NCBI RefSeq assembly: GCF_000719335.1
Contig: NZ_JOGB01000077.1
Coordinates: 1-31,027 of the forward strand
Length of the DNA: 31,027 bases
Source: Streptomyces sp. NRRL S-87
GTDB lineage: Bacteria > Actinomycetota > Actinomycetes > Streptomycetales > Streptomycetaceae
Direction of reading: 5' to 3'
Translations under genes and position numbers: made by a program
In this document: positions 14,320-22,377 of the stretch, in pieces
Layout of the letters: every line of letters starts with the position of its first letter
How positions within the stretch are numbered: position 1 is the first letter of the stretch
The notes under the pieces: model-generated
What the model saw: the letters and a program-made list of their open reading frames with translations, nothing else
Told to the model about the DNA's origin: nothing
Databases searched by the model: none

Positions 14320-15897
14320 TCAGGGCGTACGGCGGCGGGCCCGGGCGGTGAACGCCGCGCTCCAGCCGAGCCCGAGGGCCGCCAGGGCGACCAGCGCGTA
14401 CTCCGGCCAGGCCCCCAGCCGCGTGGCCGGGGTGACCGACGAGCGCAGCGGAATCGTCTCGACCAGCGCGTCCGGGGTGAACATCTTCGTCTGCCGCACG
14501 ATCTGGCCGTCGGGTCGGATCACGGCGCTCACGCCGCTGGTGACGGGCACCAGCACCGAGCGGCTGTGCTCGACCGCCCGCACCCGGGACATCGCGAGCT
14601 GCTGGTAGGTCATCTCGCTGCGGCCGAACGTGGCGTTGTTGCTGGGGACGGAGATCACCTGGGCGCCGGCCCGGACGGTGTCGCGCACGGCGTCGTCGAA
14701 GGCCGCCTCGTAGCAGGTGACGAGCCCGACGCGGCTGCCGGACATGGTGAAGACGCCGGGCACCTTGCCGGGGCCGAAGTCGCGGCGCACCCGGTCCACG
14801 TCCGAGCTGAACACGCGCGCCACGGACCGCATGGGGATGTACTCGCCGAAGGGCTGGATGTGCCGCTTGTCGTAGGTGGCGACCGGTCCGCGCTGCGGGT
14901 CCCACAGGATCTGCGTGTTGCGCAGCGGACCGGTGGTGGGGGCGACGACCGAGCCGATGGAGACGGGGACGCCGACGGCCTTCACCGCGTTGTCGATCAC
15001 GGCGTACGCGTCGGACTCCGCGTACGGGTCGAGGTCGGAGGAGTTCTCCGGCCAGACGACGAAGTCGGGCTTGGGGACGCGGCCGGCCCGGACGTCGTTC
15101 GCGAGCTGGACGGTCCGCCTGGCGTGGTTGTCGAGGACGGCCCGGCGCTGGGCGTTGAAGTCGAAGCCGGCGCGCGGCACGTTGCCCTGGATCACGGCGG
15201 CGGTGGCGGTGCCGTCCTCCGGGCCGTCGTCCACGAGCGGACGGGCGGCCAGGGCGCCGGCGACCGGTACGAGCACGGTGAGCGCGGCGACCAGCGGCCG
15301 CCGCCGCCCCTCGCGCAGCTGGCGCAGTACGGCGTACAGGCCGAAGCCGCACAGCACGACGGCGAAACTCAGCAGCGGGGTGCCGCCGACGGCGGCCAGG
15401 GGAAGGAAGACGCCGTCGGCCTGGCCGAAGGCGATCTTGCCCCAGGGGAAGCCCCCGAACGGGGCGCGGGCCCTGACCGCCTCGGCGGTGACCCACACGG
15501 CGGCGCCCCAGACCGGCCACAGCGGGGCGCGGGTGACGAGCGCGATGCCGAGGCAGCCGAGGGCGATGAGCAGCGCCTCGGCGGTGGCGAGGGCCAGCCA
15601 CGGCACCGGGCCGACCTCCTCGCCGGTCCACACGAGCAGCGGCAGCATGAAGCCCAGACCGGCCAGCAGGCCCAGTCCGAAGGCGGCGCGCGGGCGGCGC
15701 CGGTGGAGGACGTGGCCGAGCAGCGCGAAGGCGGGCAGGGCGAGCCACCACAGGGGGCGGGGCGGGAAGCTCAGGTACAGGAGGACGCCGGCGGCCGCGG
15801 CCAGCCCGGGATCGATCAGCCGGGCGGCGCCTCGGCGCGCCCGGACGGGCGCGGGGGCGGACGGCTCGGTGGCGGTCGTGCGGGTGGCGCTGCTCAT
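14320..15897 (-). CDS. lnt: Apolipoprotein N-acyltransferase
   Basis: A 525-residue membrane enzyme that adds the third acyl chain to the N-terminal Cys of lipoproteins. After a ~25-residue disordered start come about six membrane helices (to ~220), then a nitrilase-fold domain outside the membrane. The catalytic triad is visible: E284 (VVWPENSSDLD), K344 (KRHIQPFGEY) and C395 (GLVTCYEAAF), matching E267, K335 and C387 of the E. coli enzyme. A last helix (LGAWPEYALVALAALGLG) closes the protein. Length fits the family. No strong ribosome site precedes the ATG at 15897. Some actinobacterial Lnt genes sit beside or are fused to a dolichol-phosphate mannose synthase; that partner is absent here. 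Actinobacteria can carry two copies, so this may not be the only one. Confidence 0.95.
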   Translation of the reverse strand: MSSATRTTATEPSAPAPVRARRGAARLIDPGLAAAAGVLLYLSFPPRPLWWLALPAFALLGHVLHRRRPRAAFGLGLLAGLGFMLPLLVWTGEEVGPVPWLALATAEALLIALGCLGIALVTRAPLWPVWGAAVWVTAEAVRARAPFGGFPWGKIAFGQADGVFLPLAAVGGTPLLSFAVVLCGFGLYAVLRQLREGRRRPLVAALTVLVPVAGALAARPLVDDGPEDGTATAAVIQGNVPRAGFDFNAQRRAVLDNHARRTVQLANDVRAGRVPKPDFVVWPENSSDLDPYAESDAYAVIDNAVKAVGVPVSIGSVVAPTTGPLRNTQILWDPQRGPVATYDKRHIQPFGEYIPMRSVARVFSSDVDRVRRDFGPGKVPGVFTMSGSRVGLVTCYEAAFDDAVRDTVRAGAQVISVPSNNATFGRSEMTYQQLAMSRVRAVEHSRSVLVPVTSGVSAVIRPDGQIVRQTKMFTPDALVETIPLRSSVTPATRLGAWPEYALVALAALGLGWSAAFTARARRRTP

Positions 15898-16013
15898 TGG
15901 CGGAGTGTACGACGGTCACCTGGGAGACGTACGGCGGGGCCGGTGGCGGAGGTTCCGGATCGCGGCCCGGACCACGGTGCGCGCGCGAGGCGGGCTTCGG
16001 GGGCGGTTGAAGG

Positions 16014-16541
16014 TCAGACCGGGGAGGGCGGGGCCGGGTGGGCGAGGCGCGAGCGGATGACGCGTACCGCCGTCTCGGCGTCGTCGACGGTCACGGTGAA
16101 CAGCCGGCCGTCGCCGAAGCGCAGGACGACCGCCTCGCCGCGCCGCACGACCACCGCGGTGCCCTTCTCGGGCCGCCAGCGGTAGCCCCAGCCGCCCCAC
16201 TGGCGCGGGGTGACGCGCGGGACGAACTCCGCCGAGGCGATGTCCGCCAGCCGGAACCGCCGCCGGGGCACGCCGATGTGCCCGCAGCGGACCTCCAGCC
16301 CGTCGTCGTCCACGGTGACGGCGACGTGGACGAAGGCCAGCGTGCCGTAGATGATCAGCAGCCCGGCGGCCACGCAGCCGACGACGGCCATGACGAGCGG
16401 GACGAGCCCGCCGGACCAGGCGGATTCCACGGCCAGCCCGACGCCGAGCGCGAGGAAGGCCATGCCCGCGGCCGCGAGCAGCCACTGCGCACGGTTGGTG
16501 GCGCGGCCGGTCCAGACCGGCCCGGTGGGGAGGTCCCTCAT
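16014..16541 (-). CDS. Membrane protein with PH-like domain
   Basis: A 175-residue protein of unknown role. Two adjacent membrane helices (~20-36 and ~45-68) are followed by a beta-rich domain with VTVDDDGLEVRCG, a RFRLADIASAEFV turn and a late AVVLRFGDGRLFTVTVDD strand pair. That order (two helices then a bacterial PH-like domain) is typical of small actinobacterial envelope proteins. A single helix at the end (DAETAVRVIRSRL) fits the PH fold. ATG at 16541 was taken; ATG at 16559 would add six residues. It is upstream of lnt on the same strand with a 116-bp gap, and divergent from the VOC gene promoter at 16615. Confidence 0.75.
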   Translation of the reverse strand: MRDLPTGPVWTGRATNRAQWLLAAAGMAFLALGVGLAVESAWSGGLVPLVMAVVGCVAAGLLIIYGTLAFVHVAVTVDDDGLEVRCGHIGVPRRRFRLADIASAEFVPRVTPRQWGGWGYRWRPEKGTAVVVRRGEAVVLRFGDGRLFTVTVDDAETAVRVIRSRLAHPAPPSPV

Positions 16542-16614
16542 GGGGGGCAGCCTACTCATGCACGGGGAGGGGAGGCAGCGCTTGCGCATCCTTTCGGGCG
16601 GCTACCCGGGGCCC

Positions 16615-16645
16615 TTGACCTCAAGCGGGCTTGAGGTCCTACGTT
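16615..16645 (+). promoter_or_regulatory. SoxR/MerR-type promoter and operator for the VOC gene
   Basis: TTGACC (-35, 16615-16620) and TACGTT (-10, 16640-16645) are 19 bp apart, the long spacer typical of MerR-family control. A 10+2+10 palindrome (half-site GACCTCAAGC, 16617-16638) fills the spacer. The CCTCAAG / CTTGAGG halves match the SoxR box known from E. coli soxS and from S. coelicolor SoxR targets. The transcript would start near 16652, leaving a ~110-base leader that contains a CCGGCG/CGCCGG hairpin. No SoxR or MerR gene is in the window. Confidence 0.8.
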
Positions 16646-16761
16646 CGGCGTACCGGGTGCCCCCGGCGGTGCCTCCGGGCCCCGGCAGGGGGCCACCCGG
16701 CGCAGCGCCGGCACGGGGCCGGCGGTCGACGGCCGAGGGCCGAGAGCCGAAGGAGCCCAGG

Positions 16762-17280
16762 ATGACCAGCACGAGGACGACGAGGGCGAACGGCCACGCG
16801 AACGACGGGGCACCGGGCAGGGTGGACGTACGCCAGGTCGTCCCGGCCCGGTACCGCAACGCGGCCGTGCCGCACGTGATGGTGGCCGACGGGACCGCCG
16901 CGATCGACTTCTACACGCGGGCCTTCGGGGCGCGGGAGGAGTTCCGGATCGAGACCCCCGAGGGCGGGATCCTGCACGCGGAGGTCCGCATAGCGGAGTC
17001 GCTGGTGATGGTCGGCGACGCGACGGGGCCCTTCGCGGCGCCGGCGGCGCTCGGCGGCGCGAGCGTGGCGGTGCACGCGTGGGTCCCGGACGTGGACGCG
17101 CTGACGGAACGGGCAGCCGAGGCCGGGGCCGAGGTGCTGCAGGAGCCCGCCGACCAGTTCCACGGCGACCGCACGGCGATCCTCCGCGACCCGGACGGGC
17201 ACGTCTGGATCTTCCTCACCCACCTGCGCGACTTCGCGGAACACGAGGTCAGCCGCCGCATCATCAACGCCCTCACCTGA
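16762..17280 (+). CDS. VOC (glyoxalase/bleomycin-resistance fold) protein
   Basis: A 172-residue protein. After ~30 disordered residues it shows the PhnB-like VOC pattern: VPHVMVADGTAAIDFYTRAFG, then EEFRIETPEGGILHAEVRI, VHAWVPDVDAL and a final DPDGHVWIF strand carrying the usual metal or substrate His. AGGAG is at 16751-16755, well placed for the ATG at 16762. Its promoter carries a SoxR-like box, so it is probably induced by redox-active compounds or superoxide; a role in binding or changing such a compound is a fair guess but not proven. It converges with the racemase gene at 17344. It is not close in sequence to the broken VOC gene at 1974. Confidence 0.9.
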   Translation: MTSTRTTRANGHANDGAPGRVDVRQVVPARYRNAAVPHVMVADGTAAIDFYTRAFGAREEFRIETPEGGILHAEVRIAESLVMVGDATGPFAAPAALGGASVAVHAWVPDVDALTERAAEAGAEVLQEPADQFHGDRTAILRDPDGHVWIFLTHLRDFAEHEVSRRIINALT

Positions 17281-17343
17281 CCCGTCGGCCCGGACAGGGC
17301 CACACGCACCGCTGAACCGGGTCCGTCGGGGCGGGCGCGGGGG

Positions 17344-18162
17344 TCAGTGGACCGCGGGGGCCTCCGTGGGGAGGGGGAGGGCGGGGGTGGCGGCGTCGAG
17401 GAGGCGGCCCTCGGCGTAGGTGAGGGCTTCCGCGGGGAGCGCGGAGGGGCGGGTGGTGAGGAGCACCGTGAGCGTGCCCGTGGGGTCGGCGGCGGGGGCC
17501 GGGCCCACGCCGATGCGGCGGAGCGCCTGGGCCGCGACCGCGTCGGCCGAGCCGTGGTAGGTCAGCGCCGCGCCGCCGGTGCGCTCGTCGAGGGCGGCCC
17601 GGATCGGGTCCTCGACCAGCTCGTAGTGGGTGCAGCCGAGCACGACGTCCGTGACGTCCGGCGGGGTGAGCGCGGCCGCCGCGGCGACCGTACGGGCCAC
17701 GGCGTCGGGGTCGGCCCACTGCACCGCGTCCGCGAGGCCCGGGCACGGCACCTCGGTGACGTCGACCCCTCCGGCGAAGGAGCGGATCAGCCCGCGCTGG
17801 TACGGACTGCCGGTGGTGCCGGGGGTGGCCCAGATCGCGACCTTGCCGCCGCGGGCGGCGGCCGGCTTGATCGCCGGGACGGTGCCGATGACCGGGATAC
17901 CGGGTTCCAGGGCGGCTCGGAGGGCGTCGAGGGCGTGCACGGTGGCGGTGTTGCAGGCCACGATGAGCGCGTCGGGGTCGAGCTCGGCGGCGGCCCGCGC
18001 CACCATCAGGGCCCGGTCCGTCAGGGACTCGGCGGTGCGCGGCCCCCAGGGCATGCCGTCGGGGTCGGAGGAGAGGACCAGATCGGCGTCCGGCCGCAGC
18101 CGACGCACCGCGGCGGCCGCCGCCAGCAGGCCGATTCCGGAGTCCATGAGCGCGATCTTCAC
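17344..18162 (-). CDS. Glutamate/aspartate racemase family protein (MurI-like)
   Basis: A 272-residue cofactor-independent racemase-fold protein. The start MKIALMDSGIG gives the family Asp-Ser pair (D7, S8). The two catalytic cysteines are C70 (IVACNTATVHAL) and C177 (VLGCTHYELV), the latter with the family's Thr-His. Both lobes are present. The last ~60 residues extend beyond the core with a VLLTTRPSALP segment, as in some Streptomyces versions. Glutamate racemase makes D-glutamate for peptidoglycan. The N-terminal loop DSGIGLL differs from the DSGVGGL of typical MurI, so a different amino acid or a second, non-essential copy is possible. The gene stands alone and converges with the VOC gene. 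Confidence 0.85.
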   Translation of the reverse strand: MKIALMDSGIGLLAAAAAVRRLRPDADLVLSSDPDGMPWGPRTAESLTDRALMVARAAAELDPDALIVACNTATVHALDALRAALEPGIPVIGTVPAIKPAAARGGKVAIWATPGTTGSPYQRGLIRSFAGGVDVTEVPCPGLADAVQWADPDAVARTVAAAAALTPPDVTDVVLGCTHYELVEDPIRAALDERTGGAALTYHGSADAVAAQALRRIGVGPAPAADPTGTLTVLLTTRPSALPAEALTYAEGRLLDAATPALPLPTEAPAVH

Positions 18163-18378
18163 CCGGTCACTTTAATCGACGCTCCCGGCATGTCCCCGCC
18201 AGCTCGCCCGACATGTCCGCGCCAGCTCGCCGGGTCCGCGCGCCCGCGGAGCCTTCCCGGCGACCCATGGCGCGGGGGCCCGCACCCCGCGCGGCACTGC
18301 GTGCCGATCCGCGCGCGGCGGGGGCGGGCCGGCCTGTCGGGGCGGCCGGGGACGGCGGGTTCCGGCACACTGCGGGGG

Positions 18379-19560
18379 GTGAGCGCCCCCACCGTCCTGA
18401 TGGTGACCGCCCTCGGTTCGCTGGCCGCCTGGTCGTGGCTGCTGCTGGGCCAGGGCATGTTCTGGCGGACCGACGTCCGGCTGCCGCCGCGCCGCGAGCC
18501 GGCGGCCTGGCCGTCCGTCGCGATCGTCGTACCGGCCCGCGACGAGGCCGAGGTGCTGCCCCGCAGCCTGTCCTCGCTGCTCGCCCAGTGCTACCCCGGC
18601 GAGGCCGAGCTCTACCTCGTCGACGACGGCAGCCGCGACGGCACCGGTGAGCTGGCGCGCCGCCTGGCCGCCGAGCACCCCGGCCTGCCGCTGACCGTCA
18701 CCTCCCCCGGCGAGCCGGCGCCCGGCTGGACGGGGAAGCTCTGGGCGCTGCGCCACGGGATCGCCCTCGCCCGCTCCGGCCCGCGCGGCGAGCCGGCGTA
18801 CCTGCTGCTGACCGATGCCGACATCGCACACGAGGCCGGCAGCCTGCGCGAGCTGGTGTCGGCGGCCGAGACCGCGGGGCTCGACCTGGTCTCGCAGATG
18901 GCACGGCTGCGCACGGCCGGGCTGTGGGAGCGGTTGGTCGTCCCGGCCTTCGTCTACTTCTTCGCGCAGCTCTACCCCTTCCGACGGGTCAACAGGCCGG
19001 GTGCCCGGACCGCCGCCGCGGCCGGCGGCTGCGTCCTGCTGCGCACGGAGGCCGCGGTACGGGCGGGCGTACCGGACTCGATCCGGCAGGCCGTCATCGA
19101 CGACGTCTCCCTCGCCCGTGCGGTGAAGCGGTCGGGTGGCCGGATCTGGCTGGGGCTGGCCGAGCGGGTGGACAGCGTCCGGCCCTACCCCGCCCTGGGC
19201 GATCTCTGGCGGATGGTCTCGCGCAGTGCGTACGCCCAACTCCGGCACAGCCCGGCCCTGCTGGCGGGCACGGTCGCGGGCCTGACGTTGGTGTACCTCG
19301 TGCCGCCGGCCGCGCTGGCCGCGGGGCTGGCCGGGGGCCGGCCGGCCCTGGCGGCCACGGGCGGGCTGGCGTGGCTGGTGATGGCCGGAACCTACCTGCC
19401 GATGCTGCGCTACCACCGGCAGTCCGCGGCGCTCGCGCCGCTGCTGCCGCTGACCGCCCTGCTCTACCTGCTGATGACGGTGGACTCGGCGGTGCAGCAC
19501 TACCGGGGGCGGGGCGCCGCCTGGAAGGGGCGCACGTACCCGCGGCCGAGCGACGCCTGA
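18379..19560 (+). CDS. hpnB: HpnB-like family 2 glycosyltransferase
   Basis: A 393-residue membrane glycosyltransferase. It begins with a membrane helix (~5-25), then a GT-A domain: VPARDEAEV (52-60), VDDGSRDGT (81-89), the HpnB-type APGWTGKLWALR (114-125), TDAD (145-148, metal-binding DxD), and a later VIDDVSLARAVKR block. The end has three more hydrophobic segments and ends with VQHYRGRGAAWKGRTY, which is highly specific to the hopene-associated protein HpnB. The GTG at 18379 follows a G-run that can act as ribosome site. HpnB is usually in hopanoid clusters (squalene-hopene cyclase and partners); none of those genes is here. The family's exact reaction is unproven. Confidence 0.88.
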   Translation: MSAPTVLMVTALGSLAAWSWLLLGQGMFWRTDVRLPPRREPAAWPSVAIVVPARDEAEVLPRSLSSLLAQCYPGEAELYLVDDGSRDGTGELARRLAAEHPGLPLTVTSPGEPAPGWTGKLWALRHGIALARSGPRGEPAYLLLTDADIAHEAGSLRELVSAAETAGLDLVSQMARLRTAGLWERLVVPAFVYFFAQLYPFRRVNRPGARTAAAAGGCVLLRTEAAVRAGVPDSIRQAVIDDVSLARAVKRSGGRIWLGLAERVDSVRPYPALGDLWRMVSRSAYAQLRHSPALLAGTVAGLTLVYLVPPAALAAGLAGGRPALAATGGLAWLVMAGTYLPMLRYHRQSAALAPLLPLTALLYLLMTVDSAVQHYRGRGAAWKGRTYPRPSDA

Positions 19561-19720
19561 CCGGGGCCGGGGCCGGGGCCGGGCCGGGGCCGACGCCTGA
19601 CGGGGCCGGGGCCGGGCCGGCTCCCGGTTCCGCTTCCACCCCGGATCCAGGTTCCGCTTCCGGCCGGGTGCGCGATTCCGCTTCCGGCTCTCGTTCCGGT
19701 TCCGGGACGGTGAACAACCG
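19552..19720 (+). repeat. GGGGCC and TTCCGCTTCC repeats after hpnB
   Basis: The last codon, stop codon and flanks of hpnB (GACGCCTGAC at 19552) are repeated at 19592, with GGGGCC/GGGCC units between and after them. From ~19625 three TTCCGCTTCC copies follow (with TTCCGG relatives) to ~19705. No gene is supported in 19561-19957 apart from the regulatory signals listed near its end. Confidence 0.7.
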
Positions 19721-19880
19721 GTGAAGACCGGGATCCGACACCCCGTCATACAAGGTCACGGTCGGCGACGCACACTTGACAAGGCGTCACACCCGCCCCC
19801 CTACCCACCGGTACGAGTGGGAGCAAGAAGGGACGCAGCGGACGAAACGTACACGTGTGCGTCAAGCGAACAGAGCGCCA

Positions 19881-19932
19881 CTGACCTGCGAATTTGCAGG
19901 TCAGGGGGGTGTTCCCGCGGCCGGGCTATAGA
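19881..19932 (+). promoter_or_regulatory. operator-like palindrome and -10 box before the DUF6643-like gene
   Basis: CTGACCTGC (19881-19889) and GCAGGTCAG (19896-19904) frame a central GAATTT; the whole is palindromic except for one pair. TATAGA at 19927-19932 is a good -10 element, with transcription expected near 19939 and a ~19-base leader. No -35 box is visible at the proper distance (a G-run lies there), so the palindrome ~37 bp above the -10 may bind an activator. Confidence 0.5.
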
Positions 19933-19957
19933 CCGGGTGAACCAGTGGGCTTAACTT

Positions 19958-20476
19958 ATGTCCATGACGTCCCCCCGCGCCTCTTACGGCGGCGGTTACT
20001 ACTCCGCGCCGTCCTTCACGGACACCCCCATCTACGACTCTCTCGTCGCCGAGCGGGGCACTCCCCAGATCGCACCGATCCGGGTACCCGCCATGTACGA
20101 GCCCATGAGCAGCGGGTACCCGACCAGCGCTCCGGTCAGCAACCTGCCCGCCCTCCCCGCCGCCCTGCCGGCGCTGCCCGCCGCGCCGGTCCCGGCGTAC
20201 CAGGGCGCTGCAGCCAACGCCACCGGCGGCTACGGTTACCCGTACCAGCAGCCGGCCCCGCAGCCGGTACCGCTGCAGCAGGCGCCCGCGCCGTACATCC
20301 CGCAGCAGCAGCCCGCCCCGCGCGGGTACGCGCCGCAGCAGCCGCCCCGCCCGGTGGCGACCACCGGGTACGAGGCGATGCGCCCGGCGGCCCCGCGCCC
20401 GATGACCCCCGCCCCCGCCGCGCCCGGCGGGTACGAGGACCCGTACGGCCGCCCGTACCAGGGACGCGGCTACTGA
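19958..20476 (+). CDS. Pro/Gln/Tyr-rich Streptomyces protein (DUF6643-like)
   Basis: A 172-residue protein of low complexity. The start, SPRASYGGGYYSA followed by FTDTPIYDSLVAERGTPQIA, is strongly conserved in Streptomyces as far as I recall (annotated DUF6643). The rest is Pro/Ala/Gln/Tyr-rich with PALPAALPALPAAP, several PQQ units and YEDPYGRPYQGRGY at the end. There is no signal peptide, membrane helix or catalytic motif; it is probably disordered. ATG at 19958 and 19964 are both possible, and neither has a clear ribosome site. It has its own promoter region with a palindrome. Function unknown; the conserved head suggests a binding peptide rather than an enzyme. Confidence 0.8.
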   Translation: MSMTSPRASYGGGYYSAPSFTDTPIYDSLVAERGTPQIAPIRVPAMYEPMSSGYPTSAPVSNLPALPAALPALPAAPVPAYQGAAANATGGYGYPYQQPAPQPVPLQQAPAPYIPQQQPAPRGYAPQQPPRPVATTGYEAMRPAAPRPMTPAPAAPGGYEDPYGRPYQGRGY

Positions 20477-20513
20477 TCCACGCGGGCAGCACGGGGTACA
20501 CGTCGTACGACTC

Positions 20514-20555
20514 GAGGGCATCCGGCCGGGCTTGACCACCTGGCAGGATGCCCTC
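20514..20555 (+). promoter_or_regulatory. inverted repeat abutting the MOSC gene start
   Basis: GAGGGCATCC (20514-20523) is exactly repeated in inverse at 20546-20555, the base before the ATG. The right arm includes the only ribosome-site-like sequence, and CAGGAT at 20544-20549 could instead be a -10 box of a leaderless transcript. It may act as an operator, a ribosome-blocking hairpin or a terminator of the gene before. Confidence 0.5.
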
Positions 20556-21380
20556 ATGTCGAACATGCGTGTGCAGTCGATCCACATCCACCCCGTCAAG
20601 TCCCTGAGGGGCGTCGACCTGCAGGAGGCGGCCGTCGAGCCCTGGGGGCTGGCGGCGGACCGCCGGTGGGCGGTGCTCGGCGCGGACTCGAAGGTCATCA
20701 CGCAACGCGAGCAGCCCCGGCTGGCGTTGGCCACCGCACGGCCGCTGGGGGGCGGCGCGGTGGCGCTGGCGGGTCCGGGGCTCGAAGGGCTGACGGTCGA
20801 GGTTCCCGCGGCGGGCGAGGTCGTGCCCTTCCTCATCTTCGGGAAGAAGGTGGAGGGGCGGCTCGCGGACCCCGCGGCGCACGCCTGGTTCAGCGCCTAC
20901 CTCGGTGTCCCGGCACGGCTGGTGCACCTCGACGAACCGGAGCACCGGCGGCCGGTGGACCCGGAGTTCGCCCTGCCGGGCGAGACGGTCAGCCTCGCCG
21001 ACGGGTACCCGCTGCTCGTCGCCACCCTCGCCTCGCTGGACGCCCTCAACGCGCTCGTCGCGCAGGGCGACCGGGCCTCCGAGGGCCCGCTGCCCATGAA
21101 CCGCTTCCGGCCGAACGTCGTCGTCGCGGGCGCGACCGCCTGGGCCGAGGACGGGTGGCGGCGGCTCGCGATCGGCGGGGTCGAGTTCCGGGTGGCCCGC
21201 AGCTGCGGCCGCTGCGTGGTCACCACCACGGACCAGCAGACCGCCGAGCGGGGCAAGGAGCCCCTGCGCTCCCTGGCCCGGCACCGCCGACAGGGCAGCC
21301 AGGTGATCTTCGGACAGCTCCTGGTGCCGGTCACCCTGGGGACGGTCCGGACCGGCGACGAGGTGCGGGTCCTCGAGTAG
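20556..21380 (+). CDS. MOSC domain protein (YcbX/mARC-like)
   Basis: A 274-residue molybdenum-cofactor-binding protein. Residues ~1-115 form the MOSC N-terminal beta-barrel (VQSIHIHPVKSLRGV, GLAADRRWAV); the MOSC core follows, with MNRFRPNVVV and RSCGRCVVTTTD. In mARC/YcbX proteins the cysteine of this last motif binds Mo; C217 and C220 are candidates. Such proteins reduce N-hydroxylated compounds using an electron donor. Here the C-terminal ferredoxin domain of E. coli YcbX is missing, so the donor must be a separate protein. The start at 20556 is preceded by a hairpin that may control it. The next gene is 200 bp away and unrelated. Confidence 0.93.
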   Translation: MSNMRVQSIHIHPVKSLRGVDLQEAAVEPWGLAADRRWAVLGADSKVITQREQPRLALATARPLGGGAVALAGPGLEGLTVEVPAAGEVVPFLIFGKKVEGRLADPAAHAWFSAYLGVPARLVHLDEPEHRRPVDPEFALPGETVSLADGYPLLVATLASLDALNALVAQGDRASEGPLPMNRFRPNVVVAGATAWAEDGWRRLAIGGVEFRVARSCGRCVVTTTDQQTAERGKEPLRSLARHRRQGSQVIFGQLLVPVTLGTVRTGDEVRVLE

Positions 21381-21579
21381 CGCCGCGCGGACGCCGCCCG
21401 CCGCCCGCGCGAACCGGCGGCCGGACAACCGAGTGCGACGGTACGGAAACCGGCTGCGACGAACGGGAACCGCGGGGCGGCCGCGTTCGTTGTGCCGTCG
21501 GCGTGCGCGTCCCCCGTCCCGGATGCGCCGCCGCCGACCGTGGGGGAGGCTGGGACGGAGCGCGAAGGGGGTGCCGAAC

Positions 21580-22200
21580 GTGCGTACCGTGACGGGCGTC
21601 TGGCGTTGGCGGCGCAATCCGCTCTGCCGCCGGACCGATCTGGTCGAGGCGTGGGTGGCGTTGGCCGCCCTGGCGTGCCTCCTGCTCCTGGCCCCCGCGG
21701 CCGGCGCCCTCGCCGGTCTGCGCGTGGACCGCACGCTCCAGGCGGCCGTACGCGAGCAGGCGGCGGACCGCACCCTGGTGCACGCGGTGGTGGTGCGCCC
21801 GCTCGCCGCCCCGCCGCCCGGCGGCGTCTCCACCGACGCCGCCGCCCTGCGCCAGTCCCCCGCCCCGCCGCAGGTGCTGGCGGCCTGGACCGCGCCCGAC
21901 GGCACCCGGCACAGCGGCACGCTGGCCGCCGACGAGCGGGCCGAGCCCCTCAGGACGGGCCAGGACGTGCCGTTGTGGACGGACGGCCACGGCCGGATCG
22001 TGCCCCGACCGCTCGACTCCGGCACGGCGGTCGCGCACGCGGCCCTGGCCGGGATCGCGGCCGCGGCCGTCGTCGCGGCGCTCGCCGAGACGCTGCGGCG
22101 GCTGGTGGTGCGCAGGCTCACGCACCGGCGGTACGCACAACTGGACCGCGCCTGGGCGTCGGTCGGCCCGGACTGGGGGCGCACGGGCGCCGGCAGCTGA
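21580..22200 (+). CDS. Rv1733c-like two-helix membrane protein
   Basis: A 206-residue protein. The start VWRWRRNPLCRRTDLVEAWVA is the hallmark of the Rv1733c family of Mycobacterium and Streptomyces. Helix one (~20-42) leads to an outer domain of ~100 residues (AAWTAPDGTRHSGTL, PLWTDGHGRI), then helix two (~145-165) and a basic tail. Rv1733c is a dormancy-regulon (DosR) antigen in M. tuberculosis; its function is unknown. GTG at 21580 was chosen because GAAGGGGG lies eight bases upstream; GTG at 21571 would put the ribosome site too close. Upstream 21381-21579 shows no clear promoter or gene. Confidence 0.85.
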   Translation: MRTVTGVWRWRRNPLCRRTDLVEAWVALAALACLLLLAPAAGALAGLRVDRTLQAAVREQAADRTLVHAVVVRPLAAPPPGGVSTDAAALRQSPAPPQVLAAWTAPDGTRHSGTLAADERAEPLRTGQDVPLWTDGHGRIVPRPLDSGTAVAHAALAGIAAAAVVAALAETLRRLVVRRLTHRRYAQLDRAWASVGPDWGRTGAGS

Positions 22201-22377
22201 CCGGTCCGCTCCGGTCCCGACCGGACCCGACCGGGTGACCGAGCTGTCAACCGCCTTGGCCGGCGCGCGCTACGGTGGACCGGCCGGTCCGGGTCGCACC
22301 GCCCGCCCGGCCGTCCGGCGGCCCGTTCCGGCGGACGCGCACGAGCATCGGTACGAGGGTGGGGGCAGCGCAGCACC

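Noticed and set aside
17347..18378. upstream extension of the hpnB reading frame by over 340 codons
   Set aside because: The extension is antisense to the racemase-family gene and has Gly/Arg-rich nonsense; HpnB homology starts at the GTG at 18379.
19776..19805. TTGACA as a promoter for the DUF6643-like gene
   Set aside because: No acceptable -10 box lies 16-19 bp downstream; the TATAGA at 19927 is nearer and better.
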